Source: Saccopteryx bilineata
Taxonomy: Eukaryota; Chordata; Mammalia; Chiroptera; Emballonuridae
Direction of reading: 5' to 3'
DNA: 64,000 nt
Assembly (NCBI RefSeq): GCF_036850765.1
Contig: NC_089493.1
Location: forward strand, 16,369,632-16,433,631
Part shown: piece by piece, positions 25,107 through 37,200 of the stretch
How positions within the stretch are numbered: the stretch's first letter is position 1
Layout: each line of letters begins with the position of its first letter
Translations under genes and position numbers: made by a program
Notes under the pieces: generated by a model
Seen by the model: only the letters and a program-made list of their open reading frames with translations
What the model was told of the DNA's origin: nothing
The model's database searches: none

Positions 25107-25686
25107 AACTGGAATGGGAAAAAAATGGGATTGTAGGGGCCTCTCATCATCTTGATACAGAAACAAAGATGCCTGACAAACATATCTTCACAATTTTATA
25201 ATTTTCAGAGTTCTTAGAAGATTTTCACCCTTCTACTCTTGCCTAATTTCCCTCTCCATCCGCTGACACTAGAGAACTTTTCACAATCCTAATGACATGG
25301 TTTGTCATTCATTTATCCAGTGTAGGCCAATTTTCTGTGTGCTTATTCTGCTGAGATTTATTTCCAATAGTCCATTTTTGAGAGGAACAATTGTTTCTGC
25401 TACTTGACGCCTTTTCCTAGAGTGATTCATGATCCTGCTTGGAGTGTAACCATAACCTATAAAGACTGTGGGATAGAGGGGAGATTGGATGTTGGATTGC
25501 CTTTGGGCACAGATACTTCTTAAATCACTTCCAAAAACATGTGGACCGACTGGGTATCAGGAGTTTACAGAGCTAATTTGACTCCTTTGATCATATAGTG
25601 TCAAAGTGCTTGTGCATAGAAATATTTGAATTAACTGAAGTGGCTGAGTGATACTGCTCCATGAACAAGAGTACGGGCTGAATTGG

Positions 25687-25912
25687 CCCGGGCGCTGGGG
25701 ATGGCTCCTTGGCCTTTGCACCAGGCGCTAGAGTGGCTCTGGTCGCAACAGAGCTATGCCCTGGAGGGGCAGAGCATTGCCCCTGGTGGGCAGAGCGTCG
25801 CCCCCTGGTGGGCGTGCCGGGTGGATCCCGGTCGGGCGCATGCGGGAGTCTGTCTGACTGTCTCTCCCCGTTTCCAGCTTCAGAAAAATGCAAAAGAAAA
25901 AAAAAAGAAACC
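25687..25912 (+). repeat. SINE family A, 5'-truncated
   Basis: Begins inside the body at 'GGCCCGGGCGCTGGGGATGG' and continues to CAGCTTCAGAAAAATGC and an A-rich tail. The tRNA head with its Pol III promoter is missing, so this copy arrived truncated or lost its head. The preserved GC-rich body suggests it is young. No obvious target duplication. Confidence 0.88.
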
Positions 25913-26196
25913 AAGATGGAGAGATACAGGAACATAGGGACAGTCATGGCCATGTAGTTTTGGCTATTGCATAATGAAGCAGGAGTCAGATTGAGGAACT
26001 TTACGGTAGTCATTTAAAAAAAGGGACTTAACATAGAGAAGGTGTAGAAAAAGGACTACATAATTTCAATATATTGGAAATATATATTTTTGGTTCTATT
26101 GACTATATCCAGTGCAAAAGGCTTTCTTTGGATTTGAATTGATGAAAGAAATAAAACTTATCTTGTTTTATATTATTATAACTTAAAAATATTTCT

Positions 26197-26531
26197 TGTT
26201 TTTCTTTTTCCAAGTGAGAGGAGGGGAGATAGACAGACAGACTCCTGCATGTGCCCTGAGCAGGATCCACCCAGCAACCCCCATATGGGGCGATGCTCTG
26301 CCCATCTGGGGCTATGCTCCAGATGCACCAAGCTATTTTTAGTACATGAGGTAGATGCACTGAAACCTATTGAGCCTTAGCTGAAGGAGGGGAAAAGAGA
26401 GAGACAAGGGAGGGTAGGAAGGGTTGGAAGAGCAAATGGTCACTTCTCCTGTGTGTCCTGACTGGAAATCAAACCTAGGACATCCACATGTTGGATGGAC
26501 ATCTACCACTGAGCCAACCAGCCAGGGCCTG
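26197..26531 (-). repeat. Old family A SINE
   Basis: Diverged minus-strand copy ending GAGCCAACCAGCCAGGGCC. An 11-bp duplication AAAATATTTCT lies at 26186-26196 and 26532-26542. Confidence 0.87.
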
Positions 26532-26579
26532 AAAATATTTCTAAAGTACAGAGACAGGCTGGTTCCACACTAACACAGA

Positions 26580-27050
26580 AAGCTTTTACTTGAAGTGTCA
26601 GTGGCACTTAATACTTGTTAAGGTAGCTCCTGTGGAACTGTGTCCTTGCACAAGGTCATCAGTCCTCAACAAAACAAAATTACAGCAATATTCTCTGGAG
26701 ATGATCAATCTAGAACTGGTGATGGGGGGGGGGCTTCAGCAACCTCTGAATGTGTTGTACTGGGGGACAAGCTCCTCTATGCTGGAAAAGGTTAGTGGCA
26801 GATGGACTGGAATGTCATCTCTGTACTCATCTGAGCTGCTGTCAGTGACAGGGAGTCTACTGCCAAGTCCTACAGATAATGATTCCATTAGAAAAAAATC
26901 CTCCTGAACCCCATATCTTTCCATTGTCTTACAGGAAAATTCAGCTCCATTATAATCTTATGGGGCCACCATCTTATATATGGTCCATTGTTGAAAGAAA
27001 TATCATTATATGGTACATGACTGTACTTTTATCCGAATTAGAGTTTTGTT
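26580..27050 (-). mobile_element. Probable Tigger-like (pogo) DNA transposon fragment
   Basis: On the minus strand, 'CCATATATAAGATGGTGGCCCC' followed by 'AGATTATAATGGAGCTGAA' is wording I associate with Tigger-family repeats. Just upstream on the same strand is a 62-codon open stretch (26736-26924) rich in Ser, Asp and Glu that would fit a decayed transposase C-terminus. The family assignment is from memory and uncertain. A 10-G run at 26725-26734 is also present. Confidence 0.4.
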
Positions 27051-28215
27051 TTAAGCTAAGAGGAAAAAAAAAAAAAAGGTGACTCCTTCAAAGTTTGAAT
27101 ACATAAAACATAAGGTTTTATTATCCCAAAGAGAGGCATTCTTTTATGCAAATGTATTAAATCAGTTGCTGGTATGGAGACTTTAAATAGAAATGAAGTT
27201 TAAATAAGGAATTTTATGTTGAAGGATTACTGAGTAAAATAATGAGATATCTGGCATTGCTTGGGTTGCATGTAGGTTTTAAAGAATCTTCTTTTTAATA
27301 TATATTTTTGCAAACCAGCTCCTATGACTACAGAGCCTTCCAATTGCTCTAGGAATAGGAATCATTATTCAGAGATAAAGTAAGCAAACAAGCACAAACA
27401 TTGAATCTGAAAATGCATTTAACATAATGTGCTTACTTGAAACCAAAATTGCCTATGTCTGTTAATATAGAATAACAGGATAAAACTTGACTAAGGCCTT
27501 AGTTAGTCATTCATGTGTGAGTGCCGATTCATCTCAAGCCTCATGAAGATATGAAAATATGTGGGTGCATAACATGTATGTACATGTCTATATAAAGAGA
27601 TATAAATATATATATATAATATATATGCATGTGTATGGCTTTTCAGAAAATGTTTTAACTTTTTCATCTTGTTCAAAATTTCAAAGAATTTTTGAGCTTT
27701 GAAATATTGGAACTGTACTAGAACAGACATGCCTTTTTGACCACTTGATGTCTTTGAACATCCTTGTGAAGTATGGGAAACTTTCCACATAGAGGTAGTC
27801 CACACCTCTTCAAATTAGAAGCAGGACACATGTCTCTTATGTCCTCTACAGCTATTTGACTCTGTAAGTTACATCAGCTCCCCAATCAGCAGGTGCTTCA
27901 TATAGTGAAGCAGGTACTAGACTCCCCTCTCACAAGGATGGTGGCAGAGGTAGACAGCTTTGTGTGGGTCGCCGTAGTCGGGATTCCAGCCATCACAACC
28001 AGGTTCTGAAACAGGGATATGAGCAGGGGCAGTGGCGTCTCTAAAGGGGCAGTCCTATGTTATAATTTGGGTTTTGCTTCTGCCATCCTACCTAGAGAAT
28101 TGGTGAATGTCTTTGTATCTCTTTTAAGTAAGTCCCCGTTCACTTAAACTAGACCAATTCTATTATCTGCTTCTAAGATTGACTGGTGCATGGCCCCAAC
28201 ACTCAGGCTCTCTCA
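27051..28215. other. Noncoding stretch with a TA repeat
   Basis: A TATA-rich simple repeat at about 27590-27625. No gene or family recognised elsewhere. Confidence 0.45.
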
Positions 28216-28361
28216 CCCATTTAAGGTCTTTGCTTAAGGAATCTTTCTTCCTTTCAGTGTCTCCATCATCTTTCCCCCTCTTTTCTGAATTTTTTCTCAG
28301 CAGTGAACACCTGTGCTGTTGTTTCTCCCATCTTAAAAAGTGCCTCTTTCAACTGTTTCCT

Positions 28362-28747
28362 TTTACTAATTTTATTTTTCAATCACAGTTTACATTCAAT
28401 ATTATTTTTGTATTAGGTTAAGGTATACAGCACAGTGGTTAGACAATCATATACTTTGCTAAGTGTTCTTCTCCCTGATATAGCCAGTGCCAATCTCACA
28501 CCATAGAGTCATTACAATATTATTGACCATATTTCTTGTGCTATGCTTTACATCCTTGTCAATAATTTGTAACTACCAATCTGTACTTCTCAATCCCTTT
28601 ACCTTTTTCTCCCAGCCTGTCAAACTCCCCCTCCTCACTGGCAACATTAGTCTGTTCTCTGTATGTATGAGTCTGTTTCAATTTTCTGTGTTCACTTATT
28701 TTATTCTTTAGATTTCACACATAAGTGAAATTATATGGTATTCTTCT
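28362..28747 (-). mobile_element. L1 3' UTR fragment inside L2
   Basis: Minus-strand L1 3' end: 'TTAGGTTAAGGTATACAGCACAGTGG' and, at the right, 'TTTAGATTTCACACATAAGTGAAATTATATGG', both standard L1 3' end text. It interrupts L2 sequence on both sides. Confidence 0.75.
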
Positions 28748-29582
28748 TCTTCTGAAAAGCCGAGTTTCTACATCAAGCTTCTGCCATCAATGGTCACATT
28801 CCATTTTCAGGAAAACTCCTACTTTTATATATATTCACTCTCCCTACCTTATCTCTTCCCATCTTCCCCTGAGCTCACTTCAATCATGCTTTCCCACTGA
28901 AACTTCTCTCTTCAGAGAACTCAGTGACCTCCCATCACTAAGCTGACCTCCACATTGTTAAGCCATCTTTAGTTTTTCCTTTGCTCCACTTACCAACAGC
29001 ACGCAATAAAGTTGATCGCTCTCTCTTCCTTGAAATACTTCCTTTTCTTCCAGGTGAGCATTTGCTGCCAGTTTTCCACCTACTTCTCTGCAGCTTTTTC
29101 TTCTTCTTCTTCTTTTTTTTTTCTAGATTTGGAAGTGTCCAGGAATCAGTTTCTGTGACTTTAATCTCTACACTCGCTTGACTTCATGATCGTAAACGCT
29201 AACGAGGTTAGCTCTTTCCCTTGAACTTCAGGCTTGCCTACGCATCTGCCCATTCAACATACCTGTCTGAAGAACTATAAGGCATTTCAAATATAATATG
29301 CCTCCAATTCACTTCTAATGTTCCTCAGCCTCTGCTCTTAGTTTTTCCCATCTTAACAATAAAAAAATTATTTTATTTGCTTAGGATAACATATTAGAGT
29401 AATTTTTGATTCCTTTATTTGCTCCATATATCATATCCAACCCCTTAGGAAATTCTGTCCACTCTACCTTCAGAACATGTCCAGGATCTGACCAATTCCC
29501 ACCACCTGTTCACTTAGCTCTCCAGTACAAGGCATCATCATCTTTTACTTGGGTTATCGCAGTAAGCTCCTAGCAGATTTCT

Positions 29583-29955
29583 TTTTTTTTTTTTTTTCTG
29601 TATTTTTCTGAAGCTGGAAATGAGGAGGCAGTTAGACTCCCGCATGCGCGCAACCAGGATCCACCCAGCATGGCCACCAGGGGGTGATGCTGTGCCCATC
29701 TGGGGCATTGCTCTGTTGCAACCAGGGCCATTCTAGCACCTGAGGCAGAGGCCATGGAGCCATCCTCAGCACCTGGGCCAACTTTGCTCCAATGGAGCCT
29801 TGGCTGTGGGAGGGGAAGAGAGAGACAGAGAGGAAGGAGAGGGGGAGGAGTGGAGAAGCAGATGGTGCTTCTCCTGTGTGCCCTGGCTGGGAATCGAACC
29901 CAGGACTCCTGCATGCCAGGCCGACGCTCTACCATTGAGCCAACCAGCCAGGGCC
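29583..29955 (-). repeat. SINE family A inside L2
   Basis: T-run left, head ending GCCAGGGCC right. A 9-bp duplication CAGATTTCT lies at 29574-29582 and 29956-29964. The flanks on both sides continue the same L2. Confidence 0.93.
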
Positions 29956-30905
29956 CAGATTTCTATTTTTAATTCTTGTCCCCTTTTCATAGACCATTCT
30001 TAATACAGAAGCACAATAATTCTTAAATTTAAGTGAAAGCCTATTATATCTCTGTTCAAAAGTTTCCAAAGACCAAGACCTTATAATATTCCATTTGCCT
30101 GAATATTTTCTGGCTCATTACTCTTCTAACCTCATCTCTGGGTGATATTTCCACAGTCACTGGAGTCAGTTCAAACTATCTTCTTTGATGTTCCTAGAAC
30201 ACACCAGATATACCTTCACCTCAAGAGAGACGTATGCTTGTTACCTCACCTCCTCAAAGTTTTACTTAAATTTTTGAATTTTCTCTTTTTAATGAATCTT
30301 TATGCCACCTTAACCCAAACTAAAAGCTCTTTTCATATCTAGTGCATTATTATTAACGTATCATAATCCAACATACTGTTTTCTTCCACAAGCACATGGC
30401 TATAGTGGAAGGGAACAAGAGTATGGACTTTTCTTATGGTTGGCACACTGCAAGTGCATAGGCTGACCAACTTATTATGCTTTGCCTGGAGTTTACCTGG
30501 TGTTAGCACTGAAAGATGCATCTCTCAGGAAACTTCTGAGGTCTAGGCAAACTGACACAATCTGTCACGTCAGATCAATAAACATTTATCAAATAAAAGA
30601 ATGACAGCAGTGTTATTGTGTGAACTCTACCTAAATCTTAAGTTCATGGAGCATTTAACGTAAAGTTTTATAGATGACACAAGCATCCTAAATGAATGGA
30701 TACACGCATATCCAATGATACAAAGGAAAAATGCAGGCATTTCCATAATCATCACCAAGTGTCATGTAAGAGGTATTCCTAAATGGGTAGCAACTATTAG
30801 TAGGTCCATACATATAAATCATATCTATAATTCTATAATGAAGAGTAATTGCTTATGGGTTGCTTATGCTTTAGACTGACAGCAAATTTATAAAAATATT
30901 GAACA

Positions 30906-31257
30906 GGCCCTGGCCAGATGGCTTAATGGTAGAGCGTCGGCCTGGTGTGCAGGAGTCCCGGGTTTAATTCCCGGCCAGGGCACACAAGAGAAGCACCCAT
31001 CTGCTTCTCCATCACTCCCCCTCTCCTTTCTCTCTCTTTTCTCCTCCCACAGCCAAGGCTCCATTGGAGCAAAGTTGTCCCAGGCGCTGAGGATGGCTCC
31101 ATGGCCTCTGCCTTAGACACTAGAATGGCTCTGGTTGCAACAGAGCAAAGCCCCAGATGGGCAGAGCATTGCCCCCTGGTGGGCATGCCGGGTGGATCCT
31201 GGTCGGGCGCAGGCGGAAGTCTGTCTGACTGCCTCCCCATTTCCAGCTTCAGGAAAA
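30906..31257 (+). repeat. SINE family A, full length
   Basis: Starts GGCCCTGGCCAGATGGCTTA, B-box GGTTTAATTCC (one change), ends CAGCTTCAGG plus A-run. A 13-bp duplication AAAATATTGAACA lies at 30893-30905 and about 31257-31270. Confidence 0.92.
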
Positions 31258-31270
31258 AAAATATTGAACA

Positions 31271-34200
31271 AAACTATAAAATATATACAGTGGTGAGATT
31301 CAACCACATCATTACTGACTGACAGAAAATGATGGGTCCTAGTAAATAATAACAAAATATTGACTTTGCTGACTGAATGGCTGGGTATAGGTACAATCAT
31401 TAGCTAAAATCTATCTTGCAGGCATGAATCTATGTGGGATTGAAAAGTAGGCTCGTGTGATTATTGTAAGCACGTATGATTATTATAATATTATTTAGAA
31501 TTTAATCTTTTTATAGTATAGCATAAGTATAATTGCTTTGTATATTTATAAGCATTGATAAAATATTAGTACTAGTTTAGATATGAATATTATAAACTTT
31601 TAAAAATATAATTAAAAAATTTTTAATGCAAATTAAAAATAAATAAGCACCTTCCCCCAAAAATTGAGTGTTGAGAAATGAGAATTCAGGGTTACTTTTC
31701 TTAAGACTGACTTCAACTTGTGTATTAATAGCTTACTGGAATGCTGTTTTGGAAACTGACTACACCTGAGTTCAGTTCATTCTGATAATGTATGAGGTGG
31801 TACCTATGCCAACTGGTTCTGCCATGTTTACAGTTGCAACTAACTCCTGATCATTCCAGAGAGCTGGTGCTCTAATAGCCATGGTTACCATGACAGAGAG
31901 ACGCAGATCCGGGCTCTGACACATTATACCAATTACTGATACTTTCCCTCTCCATACAGCTTAAATGTACAACAGCCTAAGGCAAGATCTCTCCCTAGAA
32001 TTGGATGCTTGACTCTGTCAGATTCTTATAAATGTATCTCAGAACTTCAAGGAGATCTTGAATGTCTGTGACTGTTTATCTGTTTGCATCACCCCCATAA
32101 GACCTTTTATGTGCATTGTTGGGTAGTGTCCTTTTCTTTGCATGGCCAGTGGTACAATGAGTCAGTCATTCACCATGGATTTCTGGATATAAGTCAAAGA
32201 TCAGAGACTCATCTTTAGGGTAGAAGATACTTGCTTGGAGTGGCATAGTCAGTCATTTTCAAGGATTAGCATGATTGATTATTGACTAGTCATGGAAACT
32301 AACCTTTTAAAAGGTAAAGAATGTTCAACATGGAGTCCCCAAGACAATAATGCATAGCTACTACTGATGGCCTTGTAGAGGTTACACAAGAAAAAATGGA
32401 TCCTTGCTAAGAAAATGGCTAAAATGAACCCCTTATGAATACATTTTTGTAAAGGATAATGACTAGAGTGTACCTTGACAAAGTAGTACTTATGCAAAAT
32501 ATGCTATATGTTCCTAAACAGGGTAAGTAAAGGGCCATTTCTTTGACTCTCACCCTGTGACAGGGTCAGTCTGAGAAGGTGTTGTGTTGTTGAGGTTCTC
32601 CAACCACAAGCTGACTGCAAACCAGGAGACAAATGGCCTAAAGGACATAACCCAAGTGAGGCCTCCCTAAAGAGATAATTCCCGGGATCCTGTAGTTACA
32701 GGGTAAGTCTCCTTTTGTTCTGGCTAGAGTCTTCACAACACTTGTCTGCCTTGCTCAATGTCCAGGAGGACAAACCTTGATGACTGCATCGTCCAGGTAG
32801 CCTTGCTGGCTGGTGTTGATTTGAGTTCATCCAATGAAAAGCCCCAGTAGAATATAGGAGGATGAGGAGAGATAGAGGAGGATGATTTCTTCCTTGTTCC
32901 TTCATCAAAGTCACGTTTTGCCATTATCTGTATCCTCACATGACTACAGTTGCATCTTACAGATTTTTTATTCTCAGTGAACTGTGGTCCTCAATGCCTT
33001 CCATTATATCTTTAGCTTTTAAGTAGTGAATACTGCCCTCTATTGCTAATCCCTTGGGGGTTCACCATATTTGATGTGTTCTCATAATGCTACTCACACC
33101 TCTGTAAAGTAGGCTTTATAATAGTTCTATTGTTTTGTATGAAAAGACAAAAGAAATATCTTCCTGTTGTTTCCTCTTGCTAATACATTTTCATCTTTAC
33201 CCCTTATATGTTAGGTTAAAAGGAGTGTACTACAGGGATTTGTCCTGGCCACAGGAATTAGATTGATTAGTGCATGCTGAATGACAAGGCGCAAAAACCT
33301 AAACAAAAAACAGAGGAATTTCTAGAAACTTAGGAGTTTGAATAAAGAAGATTCTCACTTCTGCTTAAATTACAAAAAATAATAACTTTATGTAAATTTA
33401 CCATGAGCTAGGATCAATACAGATCAATTTTGTCATCTAGTATAGTTTCTAGTCATAATGGATATCAATCAGCACATGCTGAATAATGTGTCACCTGATA
33501 AGCAAACTAAAATTTTACTAAAGGTCGAATAGATGCATTGCCATATGAATAAACAAATAAGATGGCAAAAAATTGGTTAACATATAAATTGTTCTGAAAA
33601 CAAAATGGTCCATTTTTGTTAAGTATTCAAACAGGGTGGCCAACACAGTCTTATGCAGGAAGAAAGCACTAAATTGTCACCATCAAAGACCCAGACAAAC
33701 GCAATGCTACAAAACTACACAAAGGTAAGTTTAACAATGATAGCTGCTTTTATGAAAACTAATAGGGCAATAATGCATAACTTTCTGAGAACCTGGTAAG
33801 TACTGGTAAAGTGGGATTAAATATTCACATTAGAGTCTATGAAATATTCTTCCACATGATGCTTGCCATTTGGTTCTCTCATAGCTTCATCCAAAGTTAC
33901 TAAGTTTTAAAATTGCACTAGGAATTTTTATATGTAGTGCATTTATAGCTTCTGATTTATATAATACTTTTCTTCCATAAAGTCATTATACCCTCGTTCT
34001 CCAATTCAGTTGGGCTTTTGGTTAAATATAACAAGCAATATATGTGTGTGCATTAAATATATATATATATTATATACATTTTTTCTTGATTCTTTGTATC
34101 ACATATTTTCTGAAATTCTGCAGTAGGTCAGAATGCAATCATAAGATAACTTGTGACATGGGTTTTGCATCAAGAATATGGTATGTTTCAAAATTGTCTC

Positions 34201-37200
34201 TTAATAGCAATGGTTATGAAGCAGGAAACATAATCTGTATGAAGTCTTATTCTATGTGTACTCAACTTACATAAAATCAGCTATATGTGCTTTGTGAATA
34301 GAGACAGAAAGAAAATAAATAAGATTTTAAATGTGGAAACCATTCCATCTGTTGTTCTGTCTCTGAATGAGGCTGAGTTAAGAGATTCCAATTGCCTTCC
34401 CTTAACCCACTTCAGTTTTCTCACTTCCTTATTGTCGGGTTCCATGGTTCCTTATATGTGGCAGAAGAATGCTTAAAACATCATTTTTTCTTTTCAGGGA
34501 AGTGTGGGTAAAATTGAACTTGAAGATTTTCCCCCACAAATTGCATTGCTGTTTGGAGATAACTGCTAATGAATAGCAGACATTATTGACTGAAGTTTTA
34601 GAAGAAACAAACACTCTTTAGTGTAGAGATTTTATTACTAGCTGAAGCATAAATGTTAAATTACTGAAGATATATTCATACTAAACAGCATAACTGAGTT
34701 AGTCCTCAGTGCTCTTACAGGAAGAGAATCTTTGCTGGCTGGCTAGGCTTTTACTGTTCAAAGATAACATTTGTTTTCGATGCATACCCTAATCTCAATC
34801 CAGCAACTACATGAAACAATGGTATGATAAAAACCCTTAAAATTTTATTCTGTTGGACTCACTGAATTGAAAGACAGTACCCCAGTCTTCAACAAGATTT
34901 CCTAGGGAATTTTCCCAGGGTAATTTCACCAATATGTCATAATTAGTGTGGCACTGAATTTAGATGCCTACTCCCCAGTAGAGTGTGACTGTACTTGACT
35001 CAGTGTAAAATCTTTTTGATACTCTTGGTGGTTGCTACAACCCTTTGATTCAAGTTCTCCTTGCCTGGGATCTCACTCACAATGTCCATCCTCTATCTGA
35101 GTGTGCATATGAGTAGAGAAAAGTACATTATCTATCAATTTTATTAATTTATATGTCCTTACATGAAGAAGATTCACATTCAAATCTAATAGAGAAGACA
35201 CTCTTTCACTGTGGGTTGGGGAGACATGACTTGAACTAGATGCGGTGACTGGTTGGGACATTGGGCAGAAGAGGTAAGGAGCAAAAGAAAACGTGATGAC
35301 CAGAAGAAGACACTGTGACAGAGCCTTTTACTTTTTAAGATAAGTCTGTATGTTTCCCAGCCTCCTTTGCAGTTAGGTCAGAACCAGGTCACAGGTTTTA
35401 GCCAATGGAATGTGCATAGAAGTAATGGAAAACACTACCAGAACTGGCCATTGAAAACATTAAGGATGATGCTACTCCTCTCTTGTCCTTTTGAGACAGC
35501 CTTAGAAGCCACATGTTTCAGATCGCAGTACTACATGATAAAGAAAACTACCAAAACTGCATCTGACTATGGTGTGAGTAAAAATTACACAGTTTATATC
35601 ATATCATTGAGATTGTGTGTGTATGTGTGTGTGTGTGTGTGTGTGTTTAGAGGCATCTAGCATTGCTTATTCTCACTAATATCAAACCTTACTTTTCCAG
35701 TAGGCAAGACAATTTATTCATCATCTGATTAACTCCTCAAGGGATTTTTAAAGTAAGTGTTCTGACACCTGTGCTTTTAAAACATCAGTAAAAGAACAAA
35801 AATATAAAGCAGAAAGGAGATAGTCTCACAATAAAGAACTAGAAAGGAGATTTAGCTTGCTGGTGCCATTGCATGATTTATTCACAGTTACAATACTTGG
35901 CATATAGTAGGTACTCAGTTAATATCTGTGTTTGACAGAAGAACAAAGTTCTCAATTATTCCCTCACTGCTTTATTCATCTTCCAGCTGCCCAACAAGGA
36001 GTATTTGCTTATTGAGGTCAGATACCCGTTTTTACATGAAACAGACCAGAAAGTATTTAGAATTATAGCCTAATACTTGATGAACAATTTTTAAAGATTG
36101 AATTGGCCACATTCATTGAAAGCCCACTTTCTCAATATCTTAAAGGTCACCAGTCTACTAATTCCTCACCCACTCCATCATGTGATTATAATACTCTGTA
36201 CAAGAGTCACTTTTCTTTTCCTTTTCATTCTTTTTTGTTCTTACTTGCCTACCATCTTACATGTGGTAATAAGAGTGTGTGTGGGATGGAAAAGATGACA
36301 GAATTAAGATGTTCTTTCCTTGGACAATCTTTTTTTTCTTATTCACAGCTCATAAATATAGAAAACTGACTTGTCACTACCACCCATCACTCCTGTATTT
36401 TTCCAGAGTCATTAATGTAGTAACCAAAAATTGAGGAAAAGATGCAGTAGAAGTTTAGTCATTTGGGAACAAATATTCAATGTATTTTTTTCTTTTTTGC
36501 TATTTGAGTGAAAAATGGAATGCCTACTTTTTAATATGACATTGCATTATATGTATAGTATTTCACAAGCTAAACCAAACAGACATAATGAGCACTTATT
36601 AATTTTATTATTCTTGAGAAGTCTCCTTTTTGGACAAGTATATGAATATCTTAGGAATATTAATATTATTGCCTATTTTGAATAACTACAGTGTTCTAGT
36701 CAGTATGAACTATCTGGGTAAATCAGGAAGTGTTTCATTAGGAGAAGTAGCCATACTACTTTTACCACCAATATGATGCAAGCACACAGGGGAAAATGAA
36801 GAGATCCAAGAATATCTTTTCTTCAAAACGTACTTCTTCCCTCCCCCCCATTAATTTAGGTGACTGAACGCATTTAGGTTCTCAGTTACTCTCCAACATC
36901 ACCATTATCATACACACACATACAGACTCAGGGAGTCAGATTTCTCGTGTACATTGGTTTTATTTTGCTTTCCTATATCTGCTACATTTGTTTTTCAGTT
37001 TACAGGATAACACAATGGGAACATTTTTGTCTCATGATTGGCTCCATCAGAGTTCCTTCTGTCTAAGAGTGAGTTTAGGGCACACTTTTTCTGGGTAGGG
37101 ATATATTGGATGCTAATGGATTTGTGATTTTCATTTATAGAACCACATCTGTAAGCAAAGTGGGAAGAATGGAAAGACAATTTTGTCTTCCAGAAACTTG

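Larger units (their letters stand above)
28220..30310 (+). mobile_element. L2 LINE, split by an L1 and a SINE
   Basis: A diverged plus-strand L2 in three pieces (about 28220-28361, 28748-29573 and 29965-30310). Phrases in L2 order: 'CTCTCTTCCTTGAAATACTTCC', 'TTTTTGATTCCTTTATTTG', 'CTACCTTCAGAACATGTCCAGGATCTGACC' and 'CAGATATACCTTCACCTCAAG'. A minus-strand L1 3' end and a family A SINE were inserted later. No reading frame survives. Confidence 0.7.

Noticed and set aside
26590..26907. 105-codon plus-strand open frame
   Set aside because: Includes a 10-G run, and the opposite strand reads better as a Tigger-like fragment.
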